Notes: generated by a model from the sequence alone, not told the origin. DNA of 51,564 nt from Yoonia sp. (GCF_030731595.1 NZ_JANQTS010000088.1:36280-87843), one strand, 5' to 3'. Counted from the first letter of the stretch, positions 7,977 to 17,245 are shown. Made by a program: numbers and translations.

Positions 7977-9244
7977 CAGGCAGCGAGCCGGGCTTTCAAC
8001 GCCTCGAGCGTCGGGGCGGCCTCTGCCGGGCCATAAAGCGCCATGGCCGTGCCCGCCTGCCCTGCCATCTGACCGGCAAAAGCTTTGACATCGCCGGTCG
8101 TGACATCATCAATATGCGCAATCGTTTCTTCGATGCTGGGAATACGGTCCCAGATCGAGAGCAGACGCGACAGACGTTCGCCACGATTGGACGGGCTTTC
8201 CAGCCCCATCAGCAAACCGGCCTTCATCTGCGCCCGCGCACGGGCGACTTCGGCGGCGGTCATATCGTCGGCGGCGCGCTTCATCTCGTCGATCGTGATA
8301 TTGGCAAGCTCTGCGATCTGTTCCGCGCTGGTCCCTGCATAGATCGTGGTCAGCCCCGTGTCTTCGTAGGCCCCCGCCTGCGCAAAGATCGTATAACAAA
8401 GCCCACGGTTCTCGCGCACCTCTTGGAACAGGCGCGAGGACATCCCACCACCCATCGCACTGGCGTAAATCTGCGCGGTATAGATCGCGGGGTCGCGGTA
8501 GGTCGGCCCTTCGAGAGCAAGGGCGAAATGCACCTGCTCCAGCGCTTTGTTCTCGCGCCGTTCGCCGCCACCAAAGCGGGCAGGTTGCAGCAGTTCAGGC
8601 GCGCGCGGCACGGCAGGCAGATGACCGAACAAAGCTTCGGCCTGACGCACGATGGCGTCGTGATCAATCGCCCCGGCCGCAGAGAGGATCATCTGGTTCG
8701 GGCCATAGTGTTCAGCCACGAAGCCTTGCAAATCGGCTCGGTTGAAGGCGCTGACCCGATCGGCCGGACCAAGGATCGTGCGGCCAAGCGCCTGATCAGG
8801 ATAGGCCACCTCTTGCAGCCAATCAAAAATGATGTCGTCCGGCGTATCCATCGCCTGACCGATTTCTTGCAGGATCACGCCACGCTCGACCTCGATCTCG
8901 GCAGGGTCAAAGGTGGAATTAAGCAGGATATCCGCAATCACATCGAGGCTCAGCGCCACATCCTCTTGCAGGACCCGCGCGTAATAGGCGGTCATTTCGC
9001 GGCTGGTATAGGCGTTCAGATAGCCGCCCACGTCTTCGATGCTTTCGGCGATTTGCAGGGCGCTGCGGGTCTTGGTGCCTTTGAAGGCCATATGTTCCAG
9101 AAAATGGGCGATCCCGTTCTCTTCGATCCGTTCATGACGTCCGCCAACTTGCACCCAAATCCCGATGCTGGCGGATTTCAGGCCCGGCATATTCTCGGTT
9201 ACGATGCGAAAGCCGTTCGCCAGCGTATGCAGTTCAATCGTCAA
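7976..9244 (-). CDS. M16 family zinc peptidase (processing-peptidase-like)
   Basis: 422-aa inverzincin of the family that includes mitochondrial processing peptidase beta. The HxxEH zinc motif is intact as HFLEH (residues about 47-51), with the downstream glutamate in the VERGVILQEI segment. A second inactive-type half follows. The start is TTG at 9244, whose bases overlap the thrC stop as TTGA, so initiation is probably coupled to thrC translation. Roseobacters usually have this gene right after thrC. The physiological substrate is unknown. Confidence 0.92.
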   Translation of the reverse strand: MTIELHTLANGFRIVTENMPGLKSASIGIWVQVGGRHERIEENGIAHFLEHMAFKGTKTRSALQIAESIEDVGGYLNAYTSREMTAYYARVLQEDVALSLDVIADILLNSTFDPAEIEVERGVILQEIGQAMDTPDDIIFDWLQEVAYPDQALGRTILGPADRVSAFNRADLQGFVAEHYGPNQMILSAAGAIDHDAIVRQAEALFGHLPAVPRAPELLQPARFGGGERRENKALEQVHFALALEGPTYRDPAIYTAQIYASAMGGGMSSRLFQEVRENRGLCYTIFAQAGAYEDTGLTTIYAGTSAEQIAELANITIDEMKRAADDMTAAEVARARAQMKAGLLMGLESPSNRGERLSRLLSIWDRIPSIEETIAHIDDVTTGDVKAFAGQMAGQAGTAMALYGPAEAAPTLEALKARLAA

Positions 9245-10626
9245 TGCGTTATCCGTTCCTTGATGACGGCTTGGATCGCCGCCAGATCGTTCGCCACCCG
9301 TGTGACACGCTCTGGTCGGTCATACAGGTCCGCCATGCGCGGGGGAAGAGGGGCCGCAACGCCGGATGCCGCTTTCACAGCATCGGGGAATTTTGCGGGA
9401 TGGGCTGTGGCCAATGTGACCATCGGCGTCGTGCCCAAATAGGCCTCGGCGACATGGACGCCAACAGCCGTATGCGGGCAGAGCAATTCGCCGTGCCTTG
9501 CCAGATATGTCTTGATGGCAGCGCTGGTTTCTTCTTCCGAGGCGCGGCCCGATTTGAAGGTGTCCTTCAGCATCTGATAGGCCCCCTGACTGATCTGGAA
9601 TCCCCCTTTTTTGAGGTCCTCCATCTGGGCGGCAACAGCAGCCCCGTCGCGCCCATAGGCATCGAACAGGGCGCGCTCAAAATTAGAGCTGACCTGAATA
9701 TCCATCGAAGGGCTGATCGTGGGTTCCACACCTTCCTTGGTATAGGCGCCCGTTTGCAGCGTGCGGTGCAGAATGTCGTTGCGGTTGGTGGCGACCACCA
9801 GATCGGCGATGGGCAGACCCATTTGCTTGGCGATATAGCCTGCAAAAATATCACCGAAGTTGCCCGTGGGCACGGTAAAGCTGACCTCACGGTGAGGTGC
9901 GCCAAGCGAGACTGCGGCGGTAAAGTAATAGACCACCTGTGCCAGCACCCGCCCCCAGTTGATAGAGTTGACGCCAGCCAGCTTCACATCCTCGCGGAAG
10001 GCGAAATCGTTGAACATGTCTTTGACTGCTGCCTGACAGTCATCGAAATCACCATCCACCGCCAGCGCATGCACATTGCCTTCGGTGGGCGTGGTCATCT
10101 GGCGGCGCTGTACTTCGGAGACCCGACCATGCGGATACATGATAAAGACATCAACGGCCTTGAGGCCACGAAAAGCCTCGATCGCGGCAGAGCCGGTGTC
10201 GCCAGAGGTGGCACCCACGATGGTCACACGGCTGCCCGAGCGGGTCAGCGCCGCCTGAAACATCTGCCCGATCAATTGCATGGCAAAGTCTTTGAAGGCC
10301 AGCGTGGGGCCGTGGAAAAGCTCGAGCAGGTAGTGGTTGCTATCAAGCTGCACCAAAGGCGCGCGCGCGGCATGTCCAAAGCCTGCGTAGGCTTGATCAA
10401 TCAACTTGCGGAATTCCGCATCGGTGAAGGTATCGCCGATGAAGGGGCGCATCACATCAAAGGCGACCTCTTCATAGGATTTCCCTGCCATATCAGCGAT
10501 TTGCGCATGGGCAAGGGTGGGTACCTCTTGCGGCACATAAAGCCCACCGTCACGGGCCAGCCCTGTCAGCATCGCCTCTTCAAAGGTCAGAACCGGGGCA
10601 GTTCCACGGGTCGAGATATAGCGCAT
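9241..10626 (-). CDS. thrC: Threonine synthase
   Basis: 461-aa PLP enzyme converting O-phosphohomoserine to threonine. The N-terminus MRYISTRG, PLP lysine Lys112 in FKDF and the phosphate-binding VGATSGDTGSAA segment are characteristic of the longer bacterial ThrC class. The start at 10626 is chosen because it gives the family N-terminus; an extension to 10710 would run into surf1. It lies just after surf1 and overlaps the TTG start of the M16 gene. Confidence 0.97.
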   Translation of the reverse strand: MRYISTRGTAPVLTFEEAMLTGLARDGGLYVPQEVPTLAHAQIADMAGKSYEEVAFDVMRPFIGDTFTDAEFRKLIDQAYAGFGHAARAPLVQLDSNHYLLELFHGPTLAFKDFAMQLIGQMFQAALTRSGSRVTIVGATSGDTGSAAIEAFRGLKAVDVFIMYPHGRVSEVQRRQMTTPTEGNVHALAVDGDFDDCQAAVKDMFNDFAFREDVKLAGVNSINWGRVLAQVVYYFTAAVSLGAPHREVSFTVPTGNFGDIFAGYIAKQMGLPIADLVVATNRNDILHRTLQTGAYTKEGVEPTISPSMDIQVSSNFERALFDAYGRDGAAVAAQMEDLKKGGFQISQGAYQMLKDTFKSGRASEEETSAAIKTYLARHGELLCPHTAVGVHVAEAYLGTTPMVTLATAHPAKFPDAVKAASGVAAPLPPRMADLYDRPERVTRVANDLAAIQAVIKERITH

Positions 10627-10631
10627 GGGGC

Positions 10632-11309
10632 TCAGGCGTCCTTTGGGCGTATGGTGCGAGCTATCAAGAACAGGGTCATAATCGCCCAGACCAGTGCCAG
10701 CAAGAACCATGTGACCGCATATTCGAAATGGTCGTTCTTGATAGTGGCTGTATTCACGGGCAACGGGGTCAGGCGCGGGTCTGCGGGGACAGTGGTGGTC
10801 GTGACGACCATCAGCGGCAGGGTTTCCAAGGACGCCGACATCGTGTCGATATTGCGCGCAAACCAGATATTTGCAGCCAGATCAGGGGCTGGCGTGTTGC
10901 TGTTCTGGTCATCGGGCCAAAGCAGCGTGCCCGTGATTTCCATCGGGGCCGACAGCGGGGCTGCCTGTTTGGCATCCAGTGCCAAGAGCCCTTGATCGAC
11001 GAGAATCGGGCCAAGCGGCGTGTCGACTTTGGAAATGACGCGGTAGCCTGTGCCGGCTTCAGTCCCCGAAACCAGCACATGCAGTTCCTCTCCGGTAGGT
11101 GTGCCGGTCAGGGTCACGCGCGTGTACTCATCTGCGGCTTCGGTCACATCAAGGGAAAGCGGGACAGGCGCGGCGGACAGGCGGCTGTTGATGTCGGCAA
11201 GGATGCCTTCTTTCCACGCCAAACGCTCGACCTGCCACAGGCCAAGGCTGACCAGCACGCCGCAGCCAGCCACGCCAAGGATCAAAGGAAAGAGTATCTT
11301 ACGCAGCAT
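10632..11309 (-). CDS. SURF1 family cytochrome oxidase assembly protein
   Basis: 225-aa inner-membrane protein with one transmembrane helix at each end (about 5-25 and 195-217) and a periplasmic domain, the SURF1 layout. The family helps deliver haem a to cytochrome aa3 oxidase. The GLWQVERLAWKEG segment after TM1 and HFEYAVTWFLLAL before TM2 are family hallmarks. It follows ctaE after a gap with a strong hairpin and precedes thrC by 5 nt, so it may be transcribed with thrC. Confidence 0.93.
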   Translation of the reverse strand: MLRKILFPLILGVAGCGVLVSLGLWQVERLAWKEGILADINSRLSAAPVPLSLDVTEAADEYTRVTLTGTPTGEELHVLVSGTEAGTGYRVISKVDTPLGPILVDQGLLALDAKQAAPLSAPMEITGTLLWPDDQNSNTPAPDLAANIWFARNIDTMSASLETLPLMVVTTTTVPADPRLTPLPVNTATIKNDHFEYAVTWFLLALVWAIMTLFLIARTIRPKDA

Positions 11310-11330
11310 TTTGCGCCTTTGACGGTCAAA

Positions 11331-11354
11331 ACGCGCGGGATTGCCCCCGCGCGT
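11331..11354 (-). terminator. Terminator-like hairpin between ctaE and surf1
   Basis: A 9-bp GC-rich stem ACGCGCGGG / CCCGCGCGT with a 6-nt loop is followed on the minus strand by TTTTG. It could end or attenuate transcription coming from ctaE before surf1-thrC. Confidence 0.5.
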
Positions 11355-11368
11355 CTGTATTCAGGTGG

Positions 11369-11386
11369 GGTGGATCAAGATCCACC
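11369..11386. repeat. Short palindromic repeat, copy 1
   Basis: GGTGGATC-AA-GATCCACC is a perfect 8-bp inverted repeat followed by TTAC. A closely related palindrome lies at 14046-14067, also followed by TTAC in a cta operon gap, suggesting members of one dispersed repeat family. Confidence 0.6.
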
Positions 11387-11402
11387 TTACGGATGATGCC
11401 GC

Positions 11403-12212
11403 TTAGATGCCCCAGATATAGACAGCGAAGAACAGGAACAGCCAGACCACGTCAACAAAGTGCCAGTACCATGCTGCGGCTTCGAAACCGACGTGACGCT
11501 CTGGTGTAAAGTGCCCTGCCCGCGCCCGCAAGTAGCAGACAAAAAGGAAGATCGTTCCGATGATCACGTGGAAACCGTGAAAGCCTGTGGCCATGAAGAA
11601 GTTCGAGAAGAACTTGTCACCACCGAATGTCCAGTCCTGCGCGACCAGCAAGTACCAGTATTCATAGGCCTGCAGCCCTGTAAACGCGATCCCCAGAACC
11701 ACAGCCAAAAGCAAACCGTGCTCAAGGTCTTTGCGATTGTTTTCGTGTACCAGTGCGTGGTGCGCCCAAGTGACGGCCATGCCGGAACACAAAAGGATCA
11801 GAGTATTCATCAGCGGCAGGTGGAAGGCGTCAACCTGATAGAACTCTGGCGGCACATAGGAGGTGCCGACATATTCGTTCATCGGATAGATCGTGTGCTT
11901 GAAGAATGACCAGAACCATGCAGCAAAGAACATGACCTCGGACATGATGAACATGATGAAGCCATAGCGCAGACCGATCCGCACGACAGGCGTGTGGTCG
12001 CCGGCATTGCTTTCGGCAACGACCTCGGACCACCACGCGAACATGACGTAAAGCACCATCGCAAGGCCGATCAGGAACATGTACGGGCCGCCGCCATGAT
12101 TTGGCATCCACAAGACGGCCCCGAAAAGCATGATAAACGCGCCCAGACCGCCCATGAATGGCCAAATTGACGGTGGCAGAATGTGAAAATCGTGGTTTTT
12201 TGCGTGCGCCAT
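11403..12212 (-). CDS. ctaE: Cytochrome c oxidase subunit III
   Basis: 269-aa integral membrane subunit of the aa3 oxidase. It has about seven hydrophobic helices and the conserved [26 protein letters not shown] and [11 protein letters not shown] segments. The N-terminus [18 protein letters not shown] is typical for Rhodobacteraceae. It stabilises the subunit I/II core. It is encoded after ctaG, with a 26-nt gap. Confidence 0.97.
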   Translation of the reverse strand: MAHAKNHDFHILPPSIWPFMGGLGAFIMLFGAVLWMPNHGGGPYMFLIGLAMVLYVMFAWWSEVVAESNAGDHTPVVRIGLRYGFIMFIMSEVMFFAAWFWSFFKHTIYPMNEYVGTSYVPPEFYQVDAFHLPLMNTLILLCSGMAVTWAHHALVHENNRKDLEHGLLLAVVLGIAFTGLQAYEYWYLLVAQDWTFGGDKFFSNFFMATGFHGFHVIIGTIFLFVCYLRARAGHFTPERHVGFEAAAWYWHFVDVVWLFLFFAVYIWGI

Positions 12213-12238
12213 GTGGTGCGTTCCCTATCGGCTTGTCG

Positions 12239-12853
12239 TTAGTTCGTTTCTATGCCGCCTTGCGGCGCGGTTGTCAAAGTCTCGGGGGCCAGTGCGGCCT
12301 GGATTTCTTCCTCGGGGAGGTCGATCTGGTAGAAGGTGTAGCTTAGCGTAATCGTATGCACGAACTTGCCTTCGCGATCATCAACGATAGCAGGATCAAC
12401 AAAGAAGCTGACTGGCATCATCACTGTCTCGCCGGGCATCAGAACTTGCTCTGTAAAGCAGAAGCACTCGATTTTATCAAAGAAGACGCCTGCTTCGTAG
12501 GGTGTGACGTTATAAGCGGCTTGACCCGCAACAGGCACATCCAGCGGATTATGTGCCTCGTAGAAGGCCAGTCCGGTTTCCCCGATCCTGATTTCCATCT
12601 CGCGCACTTCAGGTTTGAAAGTCCACGGCATGTCCCTTTCGAGCGAGGCATCAAAGCGGACCTTGATCGTCTGGTCGAGAATCACATCGCTGCCGGTTTC
12701 GGCGACATTCGTGGCGCCGCCAAAGCCTGTGACCCGGCAAAACCAGTCATAGAAAGGGACCGAGGCCCATGCGAGCCCACCCATGAAAACAACGACTGAA
12801 ACCGTTTGCGCGACGGTTCTTTGAGGTCCTTGGAGCTTGGGAAAAAGTGTCAT
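12239..12853 (-). CDS. ctaG: Cytochrome c oxidase copper chaperone CtaG (Cox11)
   Basis: 204-aa protein anchored by one N-terminal helix (about 15-37), with a periplasmic copper-binding domain. The copper-site motif is seen as ECFCF, followed by MPVSFFVDP, the family signature. It inserts copper into the CuB centre of subunit I. Its ATG overlaps the stop of the small upstream gene as ATGA. Confidence 0.96.
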   Translation of the reverse strand: MTLFPKLQGPQRTVAQTVSVVVFMGGLAWASVPFYDWFCRVTGFGGATNVAETGSDVILDQTIKVRFDASLERDMPWTFKPEVREMEIRIGETGLAFYEAHNPLDVPVAGQAAYNVTPYEAGVFFDKIECFCFTEQVLMPGETVMMPVSFFVDPAIVDDREGKFVHTITLSYTFYQIDLPEEEIQAALAPETLTTAPQGGIETN

Positions 12854-13053
12854 TCGCTTGCACTTTCCTGCGGGATCAACTGGGGCCGAACCACGTGATC
12901 GAACTTTTCAAACTGGGCCGCGTCTCCCAGTTGCAAGACCTTCACCACGGTCAGCCCGAAGATAATCGCGATAAAAGACAGCAAGATCAGCCCAAGGCCA
13001 TAGTTGCGGCCTTTGCGGCGCTCGTGCAGTTCATGCTCGACTTGCAAAGTCAT
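12850..13053 (-). CDS. CoxF-like small membrane protein
   Basis: 67-aa protein with a charged N-terminus (HELHERRKGRNYG), one transmembrane helix (about 17-37) and a polar tail. It sits exactly where small CoxF-type proteins occur between ctaB and ctaG in alphaproteobacterial cta operons. Two in-frame ATGs exist; the one at 13053 is preferred because it is 6 nt from GGAGG and makes an ATGA overlap with the ctaB stop, whereas the ATG at 13059 touches the ribosome site. Its function in oxidase assembly is unproven. Confidence 0.8.
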   Translation of the reverse strand: MTLQVEHELHERRKGRNYGLGLILLSFIAIIFGLTVVKVLQLGDAAQFEKFDHVVRPQLIPQESASE

Positions 13054-13985
13054 GACCATCCTCCGATGCCATAAAGACGCAGCACCGCTTCGACCAAGAG
13101 TGCGCCGAAGTGTGCAAACAGATAATAAAGCGAGACCTTGAAGACCTTGATCTCGACCTTGTGCCTGTCAGCCTCACAGGCCGCATCGTCGCGCCGCCAG
13201 ATGTCATAGGCCCCTTTGAGGAACCATGCGTTCATGATCACAGCGACAGCCATATAGAATGGACCGCCAATTGACGTGAACCCCAACCAGATCGCGACCG
13301 GCACCAAGAAAAGCGTGTAGACCAGCACATGCTTGCGGGTGGCATCCCGACCATGTGTTTCGGTCAGCATCGGCACGCCTGCGTTGCCGTAGTCAGATTT
13401 GACAAACAGGGCCAGCGCCCAGAAATGCGGCGGCGTCCACATGAAGATCAGCGCAAACATCAGGACGGATTCGATGCTCACCCCGCCCGTTGCCACCGCC
13501 CAGCCGATCATCGGAGGGAAAGCCCCCGCAGCGCCACCAATGACGATGTTCTGCGGTGTGGCCCGCTTGAGCCACATTGAATAGATCACCGCATAAAAGA
13601 AAATTGTGAAAGCGAGCAGGAAAGCCGCCAGAAAGTTGGTGGCAAGGGCCAGCAGGACTGTCGCAAAACCAGAAAGCGCCAAGCCGATGCCCAAGGCTTC
13701 GCCCGGCTCTACCCGGCCAGAGGGGATCGGGCGGCCTGCTGTGCGCTTCATCCGCGCATCAATATCGGCATCCCACCACATGTTCAGCGCGCCAGACGCC
13801 CCTGCGCCCACGGCGATGCAAAGGATCGCCACGAAGCCGATGAAAGGATGGACCGGAACAGGTGCCGCAAGCAGCCCGACAAGTGCGGTGAACACGACAA
13901 GCGACATCACACGCGGTTTGAGCAGGGCAAAGTAATCGCCCATACCTGCCTCGTAGGTTCTGTCGCTTGCGCTGATATCGCTCAT
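13050..13985 (-). CDS. ctaB: Protohaem IX farnesyltransferase (haem O synthase)
   Basis: 311-aa integral membrane prenyltransferase of the UbiA superfamily that converts haem b to haem O, the precursor of haem a. The magnesium-diphosphate motif is visible as NMWWDADIDARMKRTAGRPIPSG (around 88-110), with multiple hydrophobic helices. It is the second gene of the cta operon after ctaC, separated by 87 nt containing a palindromic repeat. Confidence 0.97.
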   Translation of the reverse strand: MSDISASDRTYEAGMGDYFALLKPRVMSLVVFTALVGLLAAPVPVHPFIGFVAILCIAVGAGASGALNMWWDADIDARMKRTAGRPIPSGRVEPGEALGIGLALSGFATVLLALATNFLAAFLLAFTIFFYAVIYSMWLKRATPQNIVIGGAAGAFPPMIGWAVATGGVSIESVLMFALIFMWTPPHFWALALFVKSDYGNAGVPMLTETHGRDATRKHVLVYTLFLVPVAIWLGFTSIGGPFYMAVAVIMNAWFLKGAYDIWRRDDAACEADRHKVEIKVFKVSLYYLFAHFGALLVEAVLRLYGIGGWS

Positions 13986-14045
13986 TGCAGACCTTATAAA
14001 ATTGGGCAGGTCACCAAGACCCGCTTTGCAGTGTTAAACAGGCGC

Positions 14046-14067
14046 AAGGTGGGCCTTGACCCACCTT
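14046..14067. repeat. Short palindromic repeat, copy 2
   Basis: AAGGTGGG and CCCACCTT arms around a 6-nt loop, followed by TTAC, form a hairpin between ctaC and ctaB. It matches the pattern of the palindrome at 11369-11386. It might lower downstream expression or be a REP-like dispersed element. Confidence 0.6.
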
Positions 14068-14072
14068 ACCTC

Positions 14073-14897
14073 TTAGGACGTTCCGATCGCTTCGGCGAGC
14101 CAAGCATCATAGGTTTCCTGGCTGACCACTTTCACTGTGATCGGCATATAGGCATGATCTTTGCCGCAAAGTTCAGAGCACTGACCAAAGTAGATGCCCT
14201 CGCGCTCTGCCGCGAACCACAGTTCTGCCAGACGACCAGGGACCGCATCTTGCTTCACCCCGAAAGCCGGAATGGTCCAGGAATGGATCACGTCCGCCGC
14301 TGTGACCTGCATGACAACCGTCGCACCGATTGGCACAACAACGGCTGTGTCCGTTGCCAGAAGATATTCTGCCTGGCTGTAACCATTCTCTTCAAGCTCG
14401 TCGCGTCCCAGCATGTAGCTGTCGAAAGCGACGCCATGATCCACGTATTCATAGCCCCAGTACCACTGATAACCGGTGACCTTGATCGTGATGTCGGCCT
14501 CGGGGATTTCCTGCTGTTTGAAAAGCACTGGCAAAGAGAAGGCCCCGATAAACACCAAAATTACGACAGGTACGACTGTCCATGCAATCTCGAGCGGTGA
14601 GTTGTGGGTAAAGGTCGCAGGCTCTGGCTGCCGTTTGTGGTTATAACGGATCACTACCCATGCCATCAAAGCCGTCACAAAAAGCGTGATCGCAGTGATG
14701 ATGATCAGCAGAAGATTGTCCAACCAAACCACATCGCGCGCCAATTCCGTCGCGGCTGGCTGAAAGCCCATCGCGCCGTTCACAGGACGTCCGACAATTT
14801 CAAGCTCTTGATTGACGTCTTGTGCAAAGACAGAAGATCCCGCCATCACAAGACCAGCCGTGGCCCAGAGCGAGGTCGCAAAGGTTTTCAAACGCAT
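14073..14897 (-). CDS. ctaC: Cytochrome c oxidase subunit II
   Basis: 274-aa membrane-anchored subunit that receives electrons from cytochrome c. It has a signal peptide (cleavage near VFAQ, residue 25), two transmembrane helices and a periplasmic cupredoxin domain. CuA ligands are visible: His in VIHSWTIP, then CSELCG, then His and Met in KDHAYMPI. First gene of the cta operon. Subunit I (ctaD) is not in the window and must be encoded elsewhere, as is usual in this group. Confidence 0.97.
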   Translation of the reverse strand: MRLKTFATSLWATAGLVMAGSSVFAQDVNQELEIVGRPVNGAMGFQPAATELARDVVWLDNLLLIIITAITLFVTALMAWVVIRYNHKRQPEPATFTHNSPLEIAWTVVPVVILVFIGAFSLPVLFKQQEIPEADITIKVTGYQWYWGYEYVDHGVAFDSYMLGRDELEENGYSQAEYLLATDTAVVVPIGATVVMQVTAADVIHSWTIPAFGVKQDAVPGRLAELWFAAEREGIYFGQCSELCGKDHAYMPITVKVVSQETYDAWLAEAIGTS

Positions 14898-15078
14898 ATC
14901 TTACCCTATCATCATTGCGCCGTCTGGCGCGTCTCCCTGGTTCTTCCGCACGGGCTGCGAACGGAATCCCATTGTATTCGTTGGACCGTGTCCCATATCC
15001 TGATGAACAACTCAAGAACCGCAGTTGCGTCAAACAGACGCTTTCGCCACAAAATTGACCGCCGTGAAGGAAAAATCC

Positions 15079-16500
15079 ATGTCCACTGATCCATTTCGCC
15101 CGTTCGAAACCAATCTGGACCAAGATACCGCGCTTGCGCTCTTGCGCGAGGCGACAGCGGGCGCGGACGACGGAGAGCTGTTTCTGGAACGGCGCAAATC
15201 CGAAGTCATTTCCTTTGACGATGGCCGCATCAAGACCGCAAGCTTTGATGCTTCCGAAGGATTCGGCCTGCGCGCCGTGCGCGGCGAGACAGCGGGCTAT
15301 GCCCATTCCACGACCATCGACGAACATGCCCTCAAGCGCGCGGTCGCTACGGCCCGCCTTGCTGTGGGCGATGGCGGCGGGACGATGGCCGCGGGTCCTG
15401 CTGGCACCAATCGCAAGCTTTATTCCGATGACGACCCGATGTTGCAGGCCACGTTCCCTGCAAAGATCGACCTGCTGAAAGAAATTGATGCCTTTGCCCG
15501 TGCGCTGGATCCCCGTGTGGTGCAAGTTTCAGCAACCATCGCGGCCTCGCATCAAGAGGTGCTGATCCTGCGCCCCGAAGGCACTTTGGTGACAGATACC
15601 CGCCCGATGTCCCGACTGAACATCAGTGTCATCGTCGAAGAGAACGGCAAGCGGGAAAGCGGCGGCATGGGTGGCGGCGGCCGAGCTGGCCTCATCGGCT
15701 TGATCGGCCGTGACCATTGGGAGCCTGTCACCCGCGAAGCTTTGCGCATTGCCTTGGTCAATCTGGATGCAGAGCCTGCACCTGCAGGCGTGATGGATGT
15801 GGTCCTTGGCCCCGGCTGGCCGGGCATCTTGTTACACGAAGCGATCGGTCACGGGCTGGAGGGTGATTTCAACCGCAAAGGCTCCAGCGCTTTTGCTGGA
15901 TTGATGGGCCAGCAGATTGCGGCCAAAGGCGTAACCGTGCTGGATGACGGCACGATCCCGGATCGGCGCGGCTCGATCACCGTGGATGATGAGGGCACGC
16001 CCAGCGCCAAGAACACACTGATCGAGGACGGTGTTCTGGTGGGTTATATGCAAGACCGCCAGAACGCCCGATTGATGGGTGTGGCACCCACAGGCAACGG
16101 TCGCCGCGAAAGCTTTGCCCATGCGCCGATGCCGCGCATGACCAATACCTATATGCTGGCGGGCGATACCGCCCCAGAGGCTTTGGTTGCCGACCTCAAG
16201 GACGGGATCTATGCAGTCGGGTTTGGTGGTGGGCAGGTCGATATCACCAACGGCAAATTCGTGTTCAGTTGCACAGAGGCCTACCGTGTCAAGAACGGTG
16301 TCATCGGTGCGCCTGTGAAGGGGGCGACGTTGATTGGCGACGGCGCGACAGCGCTGAAGCAGATCCGCGGGATCGGCAATGATCTGGCCCTTGATCCTGG
16401 CATTGGAAACTGCGGCAAGGCCGGGCAATGGGTTCCGGTTGGTGTCGGCCAGCCCAGCCTGCTGATCGGCGGGCTAACGGTTGGCGGTGCTGCGGCATAG
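15079..16500 (+). CDS. tldD: Metalloprotease TldD
   Basis: 473-aa TldD-type zinc metalloprotease, which with TldE/PmbA matures modified peptides and affects DNA-gyrase toxins in E. coli. The zinc motif is intact as HEAIGHGLEGD (HExxxH, around residue 254). The ATG at 15079 follows GAAGGA and gives the usual N-terminus; a TTG extension to 15025 is not supported. It is transcribed divergently from ctaC across a 181-nt gap. Its TldE partner is not in the window. Confidence 0.96.
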   Translation: MSTDPFRPFETNLDQDTALALLREATAGADDGELFLERRKSEVISFDDGRIKTASFDASEGFGLRAVRGETAGYAHSTTIDEHALKRAVATARLAVGDGGGTMAAGPAGTNRKLYSDDDPMLQATFPAKIDLLKEIDAFARALDPRVVQVSATIAASHQEVLILRPEGTLVTDTRPMSRLNISVIVEENGKRESGGMGGGGRAGLIGLIGRDHWEPVTREALRIALVNLDAEPAPAGVMDVVLGPGWPGILLHEAIGHGLEGDFNRKGSSAFAGLMGQQIAAKGVTVLDDGTIPDRRGSITVDDEGTPSAKNTLIEDGVLVGYMQDRQNARLMGVAPTGNGRRESFAHAPMPRMTNTYMLAGDTAPEALVADLKDGIYAVGFGGGQVDITNGKFVFSCTEAYRVKNGVIGAPVKGATLIGDGATALKQIRGIGNDLALDPGIGNCGKAGQWVPVGVGQPSLLIGGLTVGGAAA

Positions 16501-16505
16501 GTCCA

Positions 16506-16527
16506 TAGGTGGAAGCCCAGCCACTTA
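16506..16527. terminator. Hairpin between convergent tldD and hypothetical gene
   Basis: TAGGTGG and CCACTTA arms, pairing with one G-T, flank an 8-nt loop just after the tldD stop and reach the stop of the minus-strand gene. This is a possible shared weak terminator. Confidence 0.3.
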
Positions 16528-17136
16528 GGGCAGGGTTTCAGGTGGCATACCAATGGCCATGGCAGACCCGTTGGAAAGGTGGAACAAACAGCGTGCCGCG
16601 ACAAGCTGGTAGGCGCGCTTTTCCCAGCCGTCTTCGTCTTGAAAAAGGCGTCTGCGCCACGCGCCTTCAATTTCGGCTTGCAGTCTGATCCCATCAAGAT
16701 CGGGGACTGGCAGCTGGCTTTGCACCGCAGCCTTGTAGGCGCGGGTCTTGAGGTCATTGAGTTCCTGCACAAGCGGCTTGGTCTCACGGACGCGCCGCCC
16801 CGCAAACAAAACTTCTGCGCGCAGATTTGCCTTAACAAAACACCGGATAATGATATCGCCACGCCGATTGAAATTGATCACGGGCACCAAGTCGAGACGC
16901 ACTGTGCAAATCTGGGTCTTGAACAGGCCAGCATCCTCGTATTGAGGGGTCACGTCCTTAGGATCTTTCCGTGCCTGCTGCAGTACATGCTTCAAATGAA
17001 ATACTTTGGGACTGGCACCCAACTCCTCTGATGTGCTGTCTTCAAACTTCTTCGGTCCTAAATCACAAAGACCTAAGAAATCATTGAGAACAGAGCGGCG
17101 GCGGGATGCTGGTGGCGATGCCGAATGCACCGCCAA
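16525..17136 (-). CDS. Unrecognised conserved-looking protein
   Basis: An open frame of about 203 aa lies between tldD and dprA. It has no in-frame ATG before the last 15 residues, so translation would need TTG (17136) or GTG (17130), and the true start is uncertain. The product is soluble, basic and mixed alpha/beta: a strand-rich middle (TVRLDLVPVINFNRRGDIIIRCFV as two segments) and a helical C-terminal half rich in Arg, Glu and Ala. I see no signal peptide, membrane span or known motif. It reads like a real protein rather than a shadow, as nothing codes opposite it. No function is proposed. Confidence 0.6.
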   Translation of the reverse strand: MAVHSASPPASRRRSVLNDFLGLCDLGPKKFEDSTSEELGASPKVFHLKHVLQQARKDPKDVTPQYEDAGLFKTQICTVRLDLVPVINFNRRGDIIIRCFVKANLRAEVLFAGRRVRETKPLVQELNDLKTRAYKAAVQSQLPVPDLDGIRLQAEIEGAWRRRLFQDEDGWEKRAYQLVAARCLFHLSNGSAMAIGMPPETLP

Positions 17137-17245
17137 AACGGTCTTTTGAAAGGTTCCAGTTTTTTTGAAAAGGCGCGGATTCTGGTTACGACTCGTTAAC
17201 CTCGATCTTCTAAGCCTGTCGTAGCAATATGGCGGAGCTCACAGG

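Noticed and set aside
7913-10995. Long plus-strand open frames (509 and 583 codons) opposite the M16 peptidase and thrC
   Set aside because: They lie fully antisense to genes with complete conserved motifs, have Arg/His/Gly-rich non-protein-like composition and no ribosome site. In GC-rich DNA such mirror frames arise from codon bias.
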